This document shows positions 48,155 through 55,828 of a stretch of DNA of 64,000 bases, one piece after another. Source of the DNA: CAWCTB01 sp963798275. GTDB taxonomy: Bacteria > Acidobacteriota > Terriglobia > Terriglobales > Acidobacteriaceae. Positions within the stretch are counted from its first letter, which is position 1; each line of letters opens with the position of its first letter. The notes beneath the pieces are model-generated. The model was not told where the DNA came from. It worked only from the letters and a program-made list of their open reading frames with translations, and made no database searches. Position numbers and translations under genes: made by a program. Location of the stretch: the NCBI GenBank assembly GCA_963798275.1, contig CAWCTB010000030.1:1-64000 (forward strand), written 5' to 3'.

Positions 48155-48179
48155 GATTCGTTCTCCCACCCCTCCCGGC

Positions 48180-48305
48180 TAGGGAATCTCTGATTAAGCC
48201 CAATCTTTTGAAGGGGACGGCCTTCAGGCCGTCCGTAAAGGCCGCAAAATGAAGGCGGCTTTAGCCGCGGAGGGACCGTCCATTGACTTAATCAGACCTT
48301 CCCTA
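48180..48305 (+). repeat. 125-bp MITE-like repeat, copy 1
   Basis: The core is a family A repeat (TTTTGAAGGGGACGGCCTTC, AGGCCGTCCGTAAAG, GGCGGCTTTAGCCGCGGAGG). It is bounded by inverted arms, TAGGGAATCTCTGATTAAG at the left and a match to it at the right (17 of 20 bp identical). Copy 2 at 49281-49405 differs at only one or two positions. Its right end provides the stop codon of the small minus-strand gene at 48303. Confidence 0.75.
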
Positions 48306-48491
48306 GCGATAGTTCATCGAACTGGCCATGCTTTGCAGCACCGCCCAGCTTACGCCGATCACGATCCCTACCATCGCCAGCGCCGCCACTACCCAAAGGA
48401 TGGCGACTGCCTTCTCCTGCTCGGGCTTGGGAAGCGTAATGCCGACGGCGATCATCCAGCCTCGGGTTATCGCGATCAGGAACTTCATCAT
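48303..48491 (-). CDS. small membrane protein of unknown function
   Basis: 62 aa from ATG 48491 (or 48488). After a polar start (ITRGWMIAVGITLPKPEQEK) one strong membrane helix follows (AVAILWVVAALAMVGIVIGVSWAVL), with a short outer tail. Its stop codon lies in the end of the MITE-like repeat. No family recognised. Confidence 0.55.
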   Translation of the reverse strand: MMKFLIAITRGWMIAVGITLPKPEQEKAVAILWVVAALAMVGIVIGVSWAVLQSMASSMNYR

Positions 48492-48751
48492 AGGGACCCT
48501 GCCTTGCTGACCTGACCAAAGCCAGGGGCACCATTGAGTATGCACCAGTCGCAGGATTTGTTGCGAACCTCGGCAGATGACTCTTTACCTTAACAATCTG
48601 TCAACAATCGTGAGAGTTCTGGGACAGGAAATACCTGCCACAGAGGGTTGGCCCGAGGTTGTTCATCGAATTTTCATTTCGGCTAAGGGGGCGCGCAGTC
48701 TATCCTTAAACGCGAAGGGTTCTAACGATGCCGAAATACGGGAGGATGCGC

Positions 48752-49228
48752 ATGCGCGCTCTGGTTTTGAGGAATGGTCTGGCCAAAGTGGCTGTTGTTC
48801 TGGGAATCGCCCTGCTTCTTTTGCTTGCCCCGCGGACGGCTTCGGCTCAAATGGGTGCCTCCTCTGCCGCGGTTCAGGAATTCGCCCAGAACGTGCAGGG
48901 CGTGCTCTTCCCCTTCAACGTGTACAACAAGACCGTCAACAGCGGCGTGCTTGATTCCGACGCGGACTACCTGAAGCAGCACCCCGACACCCAGTTCTGG
49001 ATCCAGGGACACGCCGACAACCGCGGCGACGTGGTGTACAACCTCGCGCTCTCCTACCGCCGGGCTCAGTTCGTGAAGTCCAACCTGATTAAGCGTGGCG
49101 TGAGCGCGTCGCAGATCGGTTTTGCCACGGGATGGGGCAAACTGTACCCAATTTGCGAGGCCAATGACGACAGTTGCTGGCAGCAAAACCGGCGCGTCGA
49201 CATGGTGCTGCCGGACAACGCTCTGTAG
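48752..49228 (+). CDS. OmpA-family outer-membrane/periplasmic protein
   Basis: 158 aa from ATG 48752, which has GGGAGG 6-11 bp upstream; ATG 48728 is an alternative. A signal peptide (VAVVLGIALLLLLAPRTASA) leads to an OmpA C-terminal domain with VLFPFNVYNKTV, FWIQGHADNRGDVVYNLALSYRRAQFVKSNL and NRRVDMVL, the peptidoglycan-binding fold. It is flanked on both sides by the 125-bp repeat. Confidence 0.8.
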   Translation: MRALVLRNGLAKVAVVLGIALLLLLAPRTASAQMGASSAAVQEFAQNVQGVLFPFNVYNKTVNSGVLDSDADYLKQHPDTQFWIQGHADNRGDVVYNLALSYRRAQFVKSNLIKRGVSASQIGFATGWGKLYPICEANDDSCWQQNRRVDMVLPDNAL

Positions 49229-49230
49229 TG

Positions 49231-49262
49231 AAAAAAGGGTGCGCCCTGCGACGCACCCCTTG
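49231..49262 (+). terminator. terminator after the ompA-like gene
   Basis: AAAAAAGGGTGCG pairs with CGCACCCCTT across a short GC-rich loop, with A upstream and TT downstream, 3 bp after the stop. Confidence 0.7.
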
Positions 49263-49280
49263 TTGCTAATTGCTGGCTGC

Positions 49281-49405
49281 TAAGGAATCTCTGATTAAGC
49301 CCAATCTTTTGAAGGGGACGGCCTTCAGGCCGTCCGTAAAGGCCGCAAAATGAACGCGGCTTTAGCCGCGGAGGGACCGTCCATTGACTTAATCAGACCT
49401 TCCCT
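49281..49405 (+). repeat. 125-bp MITE-like repeat, copy 2
   Basis: Nearly identical to 48180-48305 over the whole length, in the same direction (difference seen: GAACGCGG for GAAGGCGG). The two copies bracket about 1 kb with the small membrane protein and the ompA-like gene. Confidence 0.8.
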
Positions 49406-49407
49406 GA

Positions 49408-49812
49408 TTACGTCTTCTCTTTTGGCTCGTGCTTCAGCGATGCCGAGTTGATGCAGAAGCGCAGTCCCGTCGGCTTGGGGCCATCGGGGAAAACGTGGCC
49501 CAGGTGCGACTCGCAGCGCGAGCACAGCACTTCCGTGCGCCGCATCCCGAAAGCGTTGTCCTCGTTCAGTTCGACCTTCTCTTCATCCACCGGCTGGTAA
49601 AAACTCGGCCATCCGCTGCCCGAGTCATACTTCGTATCCGAATCGAACAACTCCTGCCCGCACGCCGCGCAGCGGTACACTCCCGGCGTCTTGCTGTGCG
49701 CGTATTCGCCGGTGAAGGCGCGCTCCGTGCCCTTCTCGCGCAGCACGTGATACTGCTCCGGCGTCAACTCTCTCTTCCATTCCTCTTCTGTCTTTTTTAA
49801 CTTCTCTGCCAT
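49408..49812 (-). CDS. msrB: peptide-methionine (R)-S-oxide reductase
   Basis: 134 aa. Zinc Cys pairs in YRCAACGQELF and LCSRCESHLGHVF, substrate loop DSGSGWPSFY, and the catalytic Cys in GLRFCINSASL. Reduces methionine-R-sulfoxide in proteins. No signal peptide, so cytoplasmic. Its stop lies 2 bp from the MITE-like repeat. Confidence 0.93.
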   Translation of the reverse strand: MAEKLKKTEEEWKRELTPEQYHVLREKGTERAFTGEYAHSKTPGVYRCAACGQELFDSDTKYDSGSGWPSFYQPVDEEKVELNEDNAFGMRRTEVLCSRCESHLGHVFPDGPKPTGLRFCINSASLKHEPKEKT

Positions 49813-49838
49813 AAACAGACTCCCTATGAATTACGGCG

Positions 49839-50492
49839 CTACTCTGTCGCCGGATTGGCCTCTTCCCTGCCCACCCGATGCTGCACGTGCGACCAGATGA
49901 AGTACGCCACCCCAACCACCAGCACCGCCAGGATCGCAGCATCGAAGCGATGGAACCACGTCTTCAGCCGCGGGTCTTTGTCCCACTGCTCGCCCAGGCG
50001 CATGCCAATATACGCCAGTAGGAAGCACCATGGCCACGATCCGACAAATGTATAGATGTGAAATTTCACCCGAGGCATCCGCGCGATCCCCGCGGGCAAG
50101 GCAATGAAGGTGCGGATCACCGGCAGCAGGCGCGCGATCAGCACCGCAATGGCGCCGCGCCGCCGGAAGAAACGGTCAGCCCAATCGAGTTCGCGCTTGC
50201 TCAGGAGGATGTAGCGGCCGTAGCGCTCCACCAGAGGTCGCCCGCCGAAGTAACCGATTTCATACGCCAGCACTGAACCGACGTTGCAGCCAATCGCCCC
50301 CCACGTCGCCACCCAGAACAGCGAGAACCGCCCGGTATACACCAGGTATCCCGAGAACGGCATGATGACTTCCGACGGCAGTGGTATGCACGCCGACTCG
50401 ATTGCCATGAGAAACATAACGCCCAGATATCCCATGGCCGAAATAACGCTGACAATCCATGCCGCAAGAATTTCAATGATATGAGAGATCAT
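49839..50492 (-). CDS. DedA-family membrane protein
   Basis: 217 aa with about five membrane segments. The conserved FLMAIESACIPLPSEVIMPFSGYLV, GSVLAYEIGYFGGRPLVERYGRY and FRRRGAIAVLIARLLPVIRTFIALPAGIARM are the DedA/SNARE-associated signature (Glu and Arg residues). Members act as lipid (undecaprenyl phosphate) flippases in some bacteria. It follows msrB's start by 26 bp on the same strand. Confidence 0.9.
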   Translation of the reverse strand: MISHIIEILAAWIVSVISAMGYLGVMFLMAIESACIPLPSEVIMPFSGYLVYTGRFSLFWVATWGAIGCNVGSVLAYEIGYFGGRPLVERYGRYILLSKRELDWADRFFRRRGAIAVLIARLLPVIRTFIALPAGIARMPRVKFHIYTFVGSWPWCFLLAYIGMRLGEQWDKDPRLKTWFHRFDAAILAVLVVGVAYFIWSHVQHRVGREEANPATE

Positions 50493-50580
50493 TCGTTAGT
50501 AGGAAAACTCCAAAGACATAGTAGAAACGAACCTGTCGTGGTCAAAAGAGCCTTGGCCTTAGCGGGTTGCCAATTATTAT

Positions 50581-50619
50581 GGGTGCCCCATCCTTTCACC
50601 TCTTTTGCGAAAGGGTGGA
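50581..50619 (+). repeat. REP-like hairpin, family B
   Basis: GGGTGCCCCATCCTTTC is followed by GCGAAAGGGTGGA, forming a hairpin with an 8-10 base loop. It matches the hairpins that flank the RAYT remnant at 52845 and 53239. Confidence 0.7.
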
Positions 50620-50638
50620 GCGAATATTCCTCCACTGC

Positions 50639-51487
50639 CTACTTCGGTAGCTTCCCGCTCGCCCACTCTCCCAGCTTCGCCAATGGAACCCGCACGCCTA
50701 CGACGAACTGCCCAAACAGCGCATACACCGCACTGACTTCGTCGAAGCGCATTTCATAGATCAGCTTCTTGAACACCAGTGGATTGTCGGCAAACAGATC
50801 GACGCCCCACTCCCAGTCATCGAAGCCGATCGAGCCGGTAATGATCTGCTGCACCTTCCCGGCGTAGCGCCGTCCGACCATGCCATGCTCTTCCATCTGC
50901 CGCTGGCGCTCTTCGATGGGCAGCGTGTACCAGTTCTTGTCTTCGCCGCGGCGGCGGTCCATGGGATAGAAGCACAGATACCGGCTCGCCGGAATCTTCG
51001 GATACAGCCGCGGCCGCATCGCCTGCTTCTGTCGCTCGATGGTCTCTTCCACTTCGCGGTTCCACTCCTCCGACAGTGGCTTCACTCCCTGCTCGGCGAG
51101 CTGGCGAAACAGCTTGACGCTCGAGTCATACAAGCCCAGCTCGATCACCGACACATACGAATGAACCGGCTCGAGAAACTCCTGCAGTCCGGTGAGGTCC
51201 AATTGCAGCTCGGCCGCGTTCAGCTCATCGAACGAGTCGCGAAAGTGCACGACCATCAGGTCGCCCTTGTGCCCCAGCAACGAATACACCGCGCTCTGCC
51301 CCGCCTCTTCGCTGGCGCCGAAGGCAGCCAAAGCCTCAGACGCGAGCGCCGCCCGCCGCGCCTCGTCAAGCTTGCGCCACTCCGCCCAGCGGAAGCGAAA
51401 CATCTGGTGCAATACGCTGTACCCTTCGAGGGTCAGCGGCATTGCCGGCAGTTCGGTCGACACCTGCACGCCAACGTTGGAAGCCAT
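50639..51487 (-). CDS. chdC: heme-dependent coproheme decarboxylase / chlorite dismutase family protein
   Basis: 282 aa from ATG 51487. Two ferredoxin-like domains: LTLEGYSVLHQMFRFRWAEWR and VYSLLGHKGDLMVVHFRDSFDELN, then YLCFYPMDRRRGEDKNWYTLPIEERQRQMEEHGMVGRRYAGKVQQIITGSIGFDDWEWGVDLF, which carries the catalytic Tyr and proximal His positions of ChdC. Converts coproheme to heme b in the coproporphyrin pathway; hemA/C/D lie at 57.7-60.8 kb. Confidence 0.88.
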   Translation of the reverse strand: MASNVGVQVSTELPAMPLTLEGYSVLHQMFRFRWAEWRKLDEARRAALASEALAAFGASEEAGQSAVYSLLGHKGDLMVVHFRDSFDELNAAELQLDLTGLQEFLEPVHSYVSVIELGLYDSSVKLFRQLAEQGVKPLSEEWNREVEETIERQKQAMRPRLYPKIPASRYLCFYPMDRRRGEDKNWYTLPIEERQRQMEEHGMVGRRYAGKVQQIITGSIGFDDWEWGVDLFADNPLVFKKLIYEMRFDEVSAVYALFGQFVVGVRVPLAKLGEWASGKLPK

Positions 51488-51729
51488 CGCGATCCCCACG
51501 GAAAAAAAGAATTGAGACTGACGCTCCCTCTATTGTAATGGGTCAAGCACGTGCAATGGGTGGAGCGCACCAGAAGTGCGAAGCCCCGCTTCATTCACCG
51601 CTGCATCTGCGCGCTCCCTTTTTGGAATTCGAGCCTGCAGGCGCGGCACGCCTCTCACCTGTACCAAGCGGCTACGGCCCCTTCATATATCTCCTTCATA
51701 TAAACTGTCTCTTTTCTGGAGACGACTGC

Positions 51730-52626
51730 ATGCCCCCACGCGGCACCATTCCCCGCCAGCCTTCCAAAACCGGACGCCACGAACGCACCAGTATGCCCGC
51801 CGCGACCAAGCTCCCTAAAACCACCTCTGCCGGCCCCAGGAAACGTAGTAAGGCTGCCCCCATACCCGCGGCGAAAAAGCTGGATGCCCCACCCAAGCCC
51901 GGTGTTGGCTTGAGCGGGAAAGCGAACAAATCCGGCGCTCCCAAAGGCTACAACCCTCTCGCACCCGAGAGGATCAACCAAATCCTCGAACGTCTCGACC
52001 AGCGCTACCCCAACGCGGTCTGCGCCCTGCACCACAACAGCGCGTGGGAGCTGCTGGTGGCGACCATCCTCTCCGCCCAATGCACCGACGCCCGCGTCAA
52101 CCTGGTCACGCCCATCCTCTTCGACAAGTACCCCACTCCCGAACACTTCGCCGCGCTGCAACCCGAAGACCTCGAGCCCGACATCCGCTCCACCGGATTC
52201 TTCCGCAACAAGTCCAAGTCGCTGGTGGGCGCGGCCCGCAAAGTCGTCAACGACTTTGGCGGTCAAGTCCCGCGTACCATGGACGAGCTCCTGACCATCC
52301 CCGGCGTGGCGCGCAAGACCGCCAACGTCGTGCTGGGAACGTGGTACAAGATCGCCGACGGCGTGGTGGTCGACACCCACGTGCAGCGCATTTCACGCCG
52401 CCTGGAACTGACGAAGAACGAAGACCCGCAGAAGATCGAGCAGGACCTGATGCAGGTAATCCCGCGCACCAAGTGGATCGACTTCTCCCATCAGATCATC
52501 CATCACGGCCGCGCCCTGTGTATCGCCCGCAAGCCCAAGTGCGCCGACTGCCCCCTGGAAAACCTCTGCCACGCTGCCGACAAAACCTGGAGCACGGTAG
52601 AGATTCACAAAAGCGCGAAACCGTGA
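51730..52626 (+). CDS. nth: endonuclease III
   Basis: 298 aa from ATG 51730, or 277 aa from ATG 51793; the N-terminal 75 residues are a Lys/Pro-rich tail not found in short family members. The glycosylase core has LLVATILSAQCTDARVN, the HhH TIPGVARKTANVVLGTW with the catalytic Lys, the Asp in VVDTHVQRISRRL and the 4Fe-4S ligands CIARKPKCADCPLENLC (C-x6-C-x2-C-x5-C). Removes oxidised pyrimidines. The upstream 240 bp show nothing else. Confidence 0.92.
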   Translation: MPPRGTIPRQPSKTGRHERTSMPAATKLPKTTSAGPRKRSKAAPIPAAKKLDAPPKPGVGLSGKANKSGAPKGYNPLAPERINQILERLDQRYPNAVCALHHNSAWELLVATILSAQCTDARVNLVTPILFDKYPTPEHFAALQPEDLEPDIRSTGFFRNKSKSLVGAARKVVNDFGGQVPRTMDELLTIPGVARKTANVVLGTWYKIADGVVVDTHVQRISRRLELTKNEDPQKIEQDLMQVIPRTKWIDFSHQIIHHGRALCIARKPKCADCPLENLCHAADKTWSTVEIHKSAKP

Positions 52627-52835
52627 GACCCAGCCACCCCTCGCCAACCGGCATTGGACTGAGCATGGCATTTGATCTGGCGGGCGCCGCTCGACGCTGA
52701 TATATATTCAGCGCATGGATCCCCTCTCCACCGTCATGATCTCCAGCGCCGCCACTCGCATGCTGGGGCTGGTGGAGTGGGAGAAAGTACTTCACGGCCT
52801 CGCCAACGATGCTGCATGGCGGATGGCCCAGTCTT

Positions 52836-53181
52836 TCAAGTTGTGGGTGCCCCACCCGTGTCGTCCTTGCTTTGGACGACAGGGTGGGAGCGAAGATCGT
52901 CGATTCTCCGCACGCGCAAGGGAAAGCCCATCCTCTCTCGTCGTCTGCCCGTCCATTCCGACTCAATCTCGACCACTCCTTCCAGCCCGGTCGCGTAATG
53001 GACGAAGCTGCTCCACCGCCGCTCTGACATACAGGCCATACCAGCTTCGGACTTGCTCCAGCGTCTGCTCGAAGATACGGCGCGCTCGCCCCGTCCCTAG
53101 CGGTGGCAGGCGGCGATAACAACTGAACGTAATGAAGTGCAGATTGCGGGATTGCTGATAACGCCTGAGGTTTACTGGCAC
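52836..53181 (-). pseudogene. REP-associated tyrosine transposase (RAYT) with internal deletion
   Basis: The start (53181) reads NLRRYQQSRNLHFITFSCYRRLPPLGTGRARRIFEQTL and RSWYGLYV, the first part of RAYT proteins. At about 53030 it jumps, in another frame, to RRWSSFVHYATGLEGVVEIESEWTGRRRERMG, the last part. The middle with the HUH motif and catalytic Tyr is missing. The remnant sits between two inverted family B hairpins; the left hairpin overlaps its 3' end. Confidence 0.8.
52845..52889 (+). repeat. REP-like hairpin, family B, left of the RAYT remnant
   Basis: GGGTGCCCCACCC, then GTCGTCC, a loop, GGACGAC and GGGTGGG: a two-part stem. It is inverted with respect to the copy at 53239-53280. 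Confidence 0.8.
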
Positions 53182-53238
53182 CAGCGCAAGATACTCTTTC
53201 CCGACCTGATTGCGCTGTGACCGCAGGCAGCTTCGACT

Positions 53239-53280
53239 CCCACCCTTTCGCCAACCGAAGGCGAGAAGGGTGGGGCACCC
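53239..53280 (-). repeat. REP-like hairpin, family B, right of the RAYT remnant
   Basis: CCCACCCTTTCGCC, a loop AACCGAA, then GGCGAGAAGGGTGGG and GCACCC. Read on the minus strand it begins GGGTGCCCCACCC like the other two copies. Confidence 0.8.
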
Positions 53281-53559
53281 CCATGCAAAGGGTAGCGAGT
53301 CATGTCAAAGCGAACGGCCGGGCCACCCGCCGGCCCGCTTCCGTCTCCGAACGAATGGGCAGAGGCGTACTTATTTCGCGCTGTTCCCCGGAGGCTAATC
53401 ACAGCGCATACGGCCCAGCCAGTGGCTCTACGAACTGAACAAAGCTAGTGGAGATGAACCTCCAACTATGGTGGCCGGTGATTGCAGCGCTATTACCGAC
53501 CTTTGCGCCTCTCTCTATTTTCTTCCGAACACCTCAGCTAAAATAAATGCGAGGGCAAA

Positions 53560-53814
53560 ATGGCGTTCGCCTTAGCATGGCTGCATCCTGAGCAAACTGT
53601 CACCGAACACAAATCCACGTCCGGCCATCTTCTCCACCCTCAAAAGGTTGCCTGCGAATTTTGTGGCAAGCCGTATTCGTTGGAATGCGCGGCTTCGTTT
53701 CTTGGCGGTGGGACCGAAATCGCCAACAACAATCTTCTCGCCGTTCAGGACTGCGTTAAGGGGTCACATCCCCAACATCAGGAGCCTTACCTCTCTATTG
53801 CAATCACCTTCTGA
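53560..53814 (+). CDS. doubtful small gene
   Basis: An 84-codon frame from ATG 53560 with one CxxC (CEFCGKPYSLEC). No ribosome site and no family recognised. It lies in a gene-poor stretch full of remnants and may be chance. Confidence 0.2.
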   Translation: MAFALAWLHPEQTVTEHKSTSGHLLHPQKVACEFCGKPYSLECAASFLGGGTEIANNNLLAVQDCVKGSHPQHQEPYLSIAITF

Positions 53815-53888
53815 GACCGGAAGCACCTCACCGGGCGCGACATATAGCGCAGCTTGCCTTGACGGTGGTTTTTCCGTACCCTAAGCCC

Positions 53889-54128
53889 ATGGAAGTACAC
53901 TTCACCCCTGAGCAAGAAGCGCAGCTTGCGCAGATCGCCACGAACGCAGGCACCGACGCCGAGCGATTAGTGAAGGATGCCGTCTTGCGTCTGCTTGAAG
54001 AAACTGCTGACTTCCGCCCCGTCCCTCCCGGCAGCGTGGTTGCCGAGATGCGTGCGTTACGCGCTCGCGTCAAACCTGACCCCGAAGGCTGGACAACGCG
54101 CGATTACGTCCACTATGGCCGCCGTTAG
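53889..54128 (+). CDS. vapB: antitoxin of a VapBC-type module
   Basis: 79 aa from ATG 53889. MEVHFTPEQEAQLAQIA and AERLVKDAVLRLLEE look like a ribbon-helix-helix or similar small DNA-binding fold, followed by an acidic, flexible tail (PDPEGWTTRDYVHYG) fit to bind the toxin. The stop codon is directly followed by the toxin ATG. Confidence 0.75.
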   Translation: MEVHFTPEQEAQLAQIATNAGTDAERLVKDAVLRLLEETADFRPVPPGSVVAEMRALRARVKPDPEGWTTRDYVHYGRR

Positions 54129-54548
54129 ATGCCTTTGGTCGTCGATGCTTCCGTTGCCCTTGCATGGGCCTTGCCCGATGAAAGCAGCGCCTATGCCGAG
54201 GCTGTTTTAGCCGTTGTTGAACGGGACGGCTTGCGCGTTCCTGAACTCTGGGCTCGTGAGGTCGCCAATGGCCTTGCCGTTGCCTATCTGCGCAAGCGCA
54301 TCACATCTGCCGATGAGAGGGCGTTTCTCGCAGCCCTGTCACACCTGAGCATTGATGTTGAAGAATCCGCTTCCGCCTTGATCGTTGTTCGTGACGGAAC
54401 GGCGGCAGCGATGCGTTATGGCCTTACGGCTTACGATGCGGCCTATCTCGATCTGGCTTCGCGAGAAAAACTCACCCTTGCCACTCTCGACGCGGCCATG
54501 CGCAAGGCTGCCGAACAGTCCGGTGTCACAATTTTCCGGCAGCCGTGA
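54129..54548 (+). CDS. vapC: VapC-type PIN-domain toxin
   Basis: 139 aa. PIN acidic residues: LVVDASVALAWALPDES (Asp 6), ELWAREVANGL (Glu about 43), RYGLTAYDAAYLDLA (Asp about 101) and LATLDAAMRKAA (Asp about 121). Predicted ribonuclease, likely held in check by the upstream antitoxin. No space between the two genes. Confidence 0.85.
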   Translation: MPLVVDASVALAWALPDESSAYAEAVLAVVERDGLRVPELWAREVANGLAVAYLRKRITSADERAFLAALSHLSIDVEESASALIVVRDGTAAAMRYGLTAYDAAYLDLASREKLTLATLDAAMRKAAEQSGVTIFRQP

Positions 54549-54605
54549 CGCCTATCCCTTGTTTCAAAAACGATAGTTTGGAGCGATAATTACCAAATGG
54601 GTGAT

Positions 54606-54841
54606 GTTTTTCGAGTGATGCGCACACGCGACAACCAAGAAGTGCACAGGTCCGTCGATTGGACAGCCGGACCAGATTTTACTTGGCAGTGCATGAACTC
54701 GGTCATGCCTTTGGCCTGAAACACAATGAAAGCTACCAATATGTGCACAACATCCGGGCCTACGAGGTGGTTGTTTCTGAGCGCGGAAAGGTTACTAATG
54801 TCGAGCATCGTATTTGGATAAACGCAGTGGTTCATAACTGA
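54606..54841 (+). pseudogene. metzincin-type metalloprotease fragment
   Basis: The frame is open from 54606 without an ATG and contains LAVHELGHAFGLKHNES, the HExxHxxGxxH zinc site of metzincins such as matrixin-like proteases. About 45 further residues follow to a TGA. The rest of the catalytic domain upstream is absent. Likely a gene remnant. Confidence 0.5.
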
Positions 54842-54885
54842 CCTATCACCGGCTACGAAGGGGAATCGTCTTGGAAATCGTATGA

Positions 54886-55155
54886 GCAAACTATTGGAAG
54901 GCCAAGAGCTTTCTTAAGGAGAGGGCTTGCTCCGATAAACATTTGTGGGTGCGGCAGACGGCAGTGCAATTGATGGCGCAGGACTGGAAGGAGCATCCTG
55001 ATACCTCAGCCACATTTATGGATAGGGCGCTCCATGATCGTAGTGTGGCTGTACGGCGTGCGGCCGTACACGAGCTTGAGGGCTCGAAGGACGACCCGGA
55101 AGTGGCTGCGCTGCTCCAGCAACTCCCCACCGAACCGCCTTACGACCTTGTCTAA
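54886..55155 (+). pseudogene. HEAT-repeat protein fragment
   Basis: The open frame reads KERACSDKHLWVRQTAVQLMAQDWKEHPDTSATFMDRALHDRSVAVRRAAVHELEGSKDDPEVAALLQQL: two HEAT repeats of about 30 residues with the VRQxAVQ pattern, ending at a TAA. This type of repeat is common at the C-terminus of NACHT- or other STAND-type ATPases. No start or ATPase domain is present, so it is probably the tail of a lost gene. Confidence 0.5.
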
Positions 55156-55469
55156 TCACGCTGCTCTGTGACAAACCCGCTTGGTCGCAGAGGCCGGTTT
55201 TGCATACAATGGTTGGCGTAGAGGACGAGGGAGGTGTGTGTCTTCCTGGCAAAAAGTCCAATCTTCTCCCAAACGGGGCTGTGTGGCTCGAACTGACCGG
55301 CGTACCTTCTTATGGCCGCTGTTGGCAACTTCCCAAACAGACAAATCTCTCTTCCCGCAAAATCCCCCTGCTAAGTCTTTATTCCGGAATATTTTGCCTA
55401 TAAGTCTCACGCGCTCAAGATTTTGCCGGGGAAAATTTTTTTCGATCGTTTGTTTTCAAGATTTTGCGA

Positions 55470-55497
55470 GATGGTGGGGGGGAGGGGGTACCCCCCA
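55470..55497. repeat. G-rich hairpin
   Basis: A run GGTGGGGGGGAGGGGG is followed by TACCCCCC, a self-complementary GGGGGTACCCCC with a long G tract. Its role is unknown; it may be part of a dispersed repeat. Confidence 0.5.
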
Positions 55498-55531
55498 GCT
55501 TGCACCTAGAACTGTGCAGTCGCAACCCTCC

Positions 55532-55724
55532 GCAGTTTGGCCGGTGCGTTACCACATAGGTAATAGGTTCCTCCCCGTCCCTTTCTCGAAACTCGAAACT
55601 CGAAACTGGAATCTCCTTTCGCACCGCTCCAAACTTTGGCCGACACATTACCATGCAGGTAATAGGCTCCCTGCCGCCTCTTTCAACTCGAAACTCGAAA
55701 CTCGAAACTGGAAACTTCTTCTCG
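55532..55724 (+). repeat. two imperfect direct repeats of about 90 bp
   Basis: Unit 1 (55532-55622) and unit 2 (55632-55724) share TTTGGCC, then TTACC-N5-GGTAA (55549-55563 and 55648-55662), AATAGG, CTCGAAACTCGAAACTCGAA and ACTGGAA. Each unit contains a triple CTCGAAA slip repeat. Unit 2 runs into the signal peptide region of the peptidase gene. Confidence 0.75.
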
Positions 55725-55828
55725 CCGCCAGTCTTCTCTCTTGCATAAACGTCTTCGCCCAGGCCACCCTCGCGCCGCCCCAAGCCATCACCGATCCCAC
55801 CAAGCTCGAAAGCAAGAACGTCGAGGAC

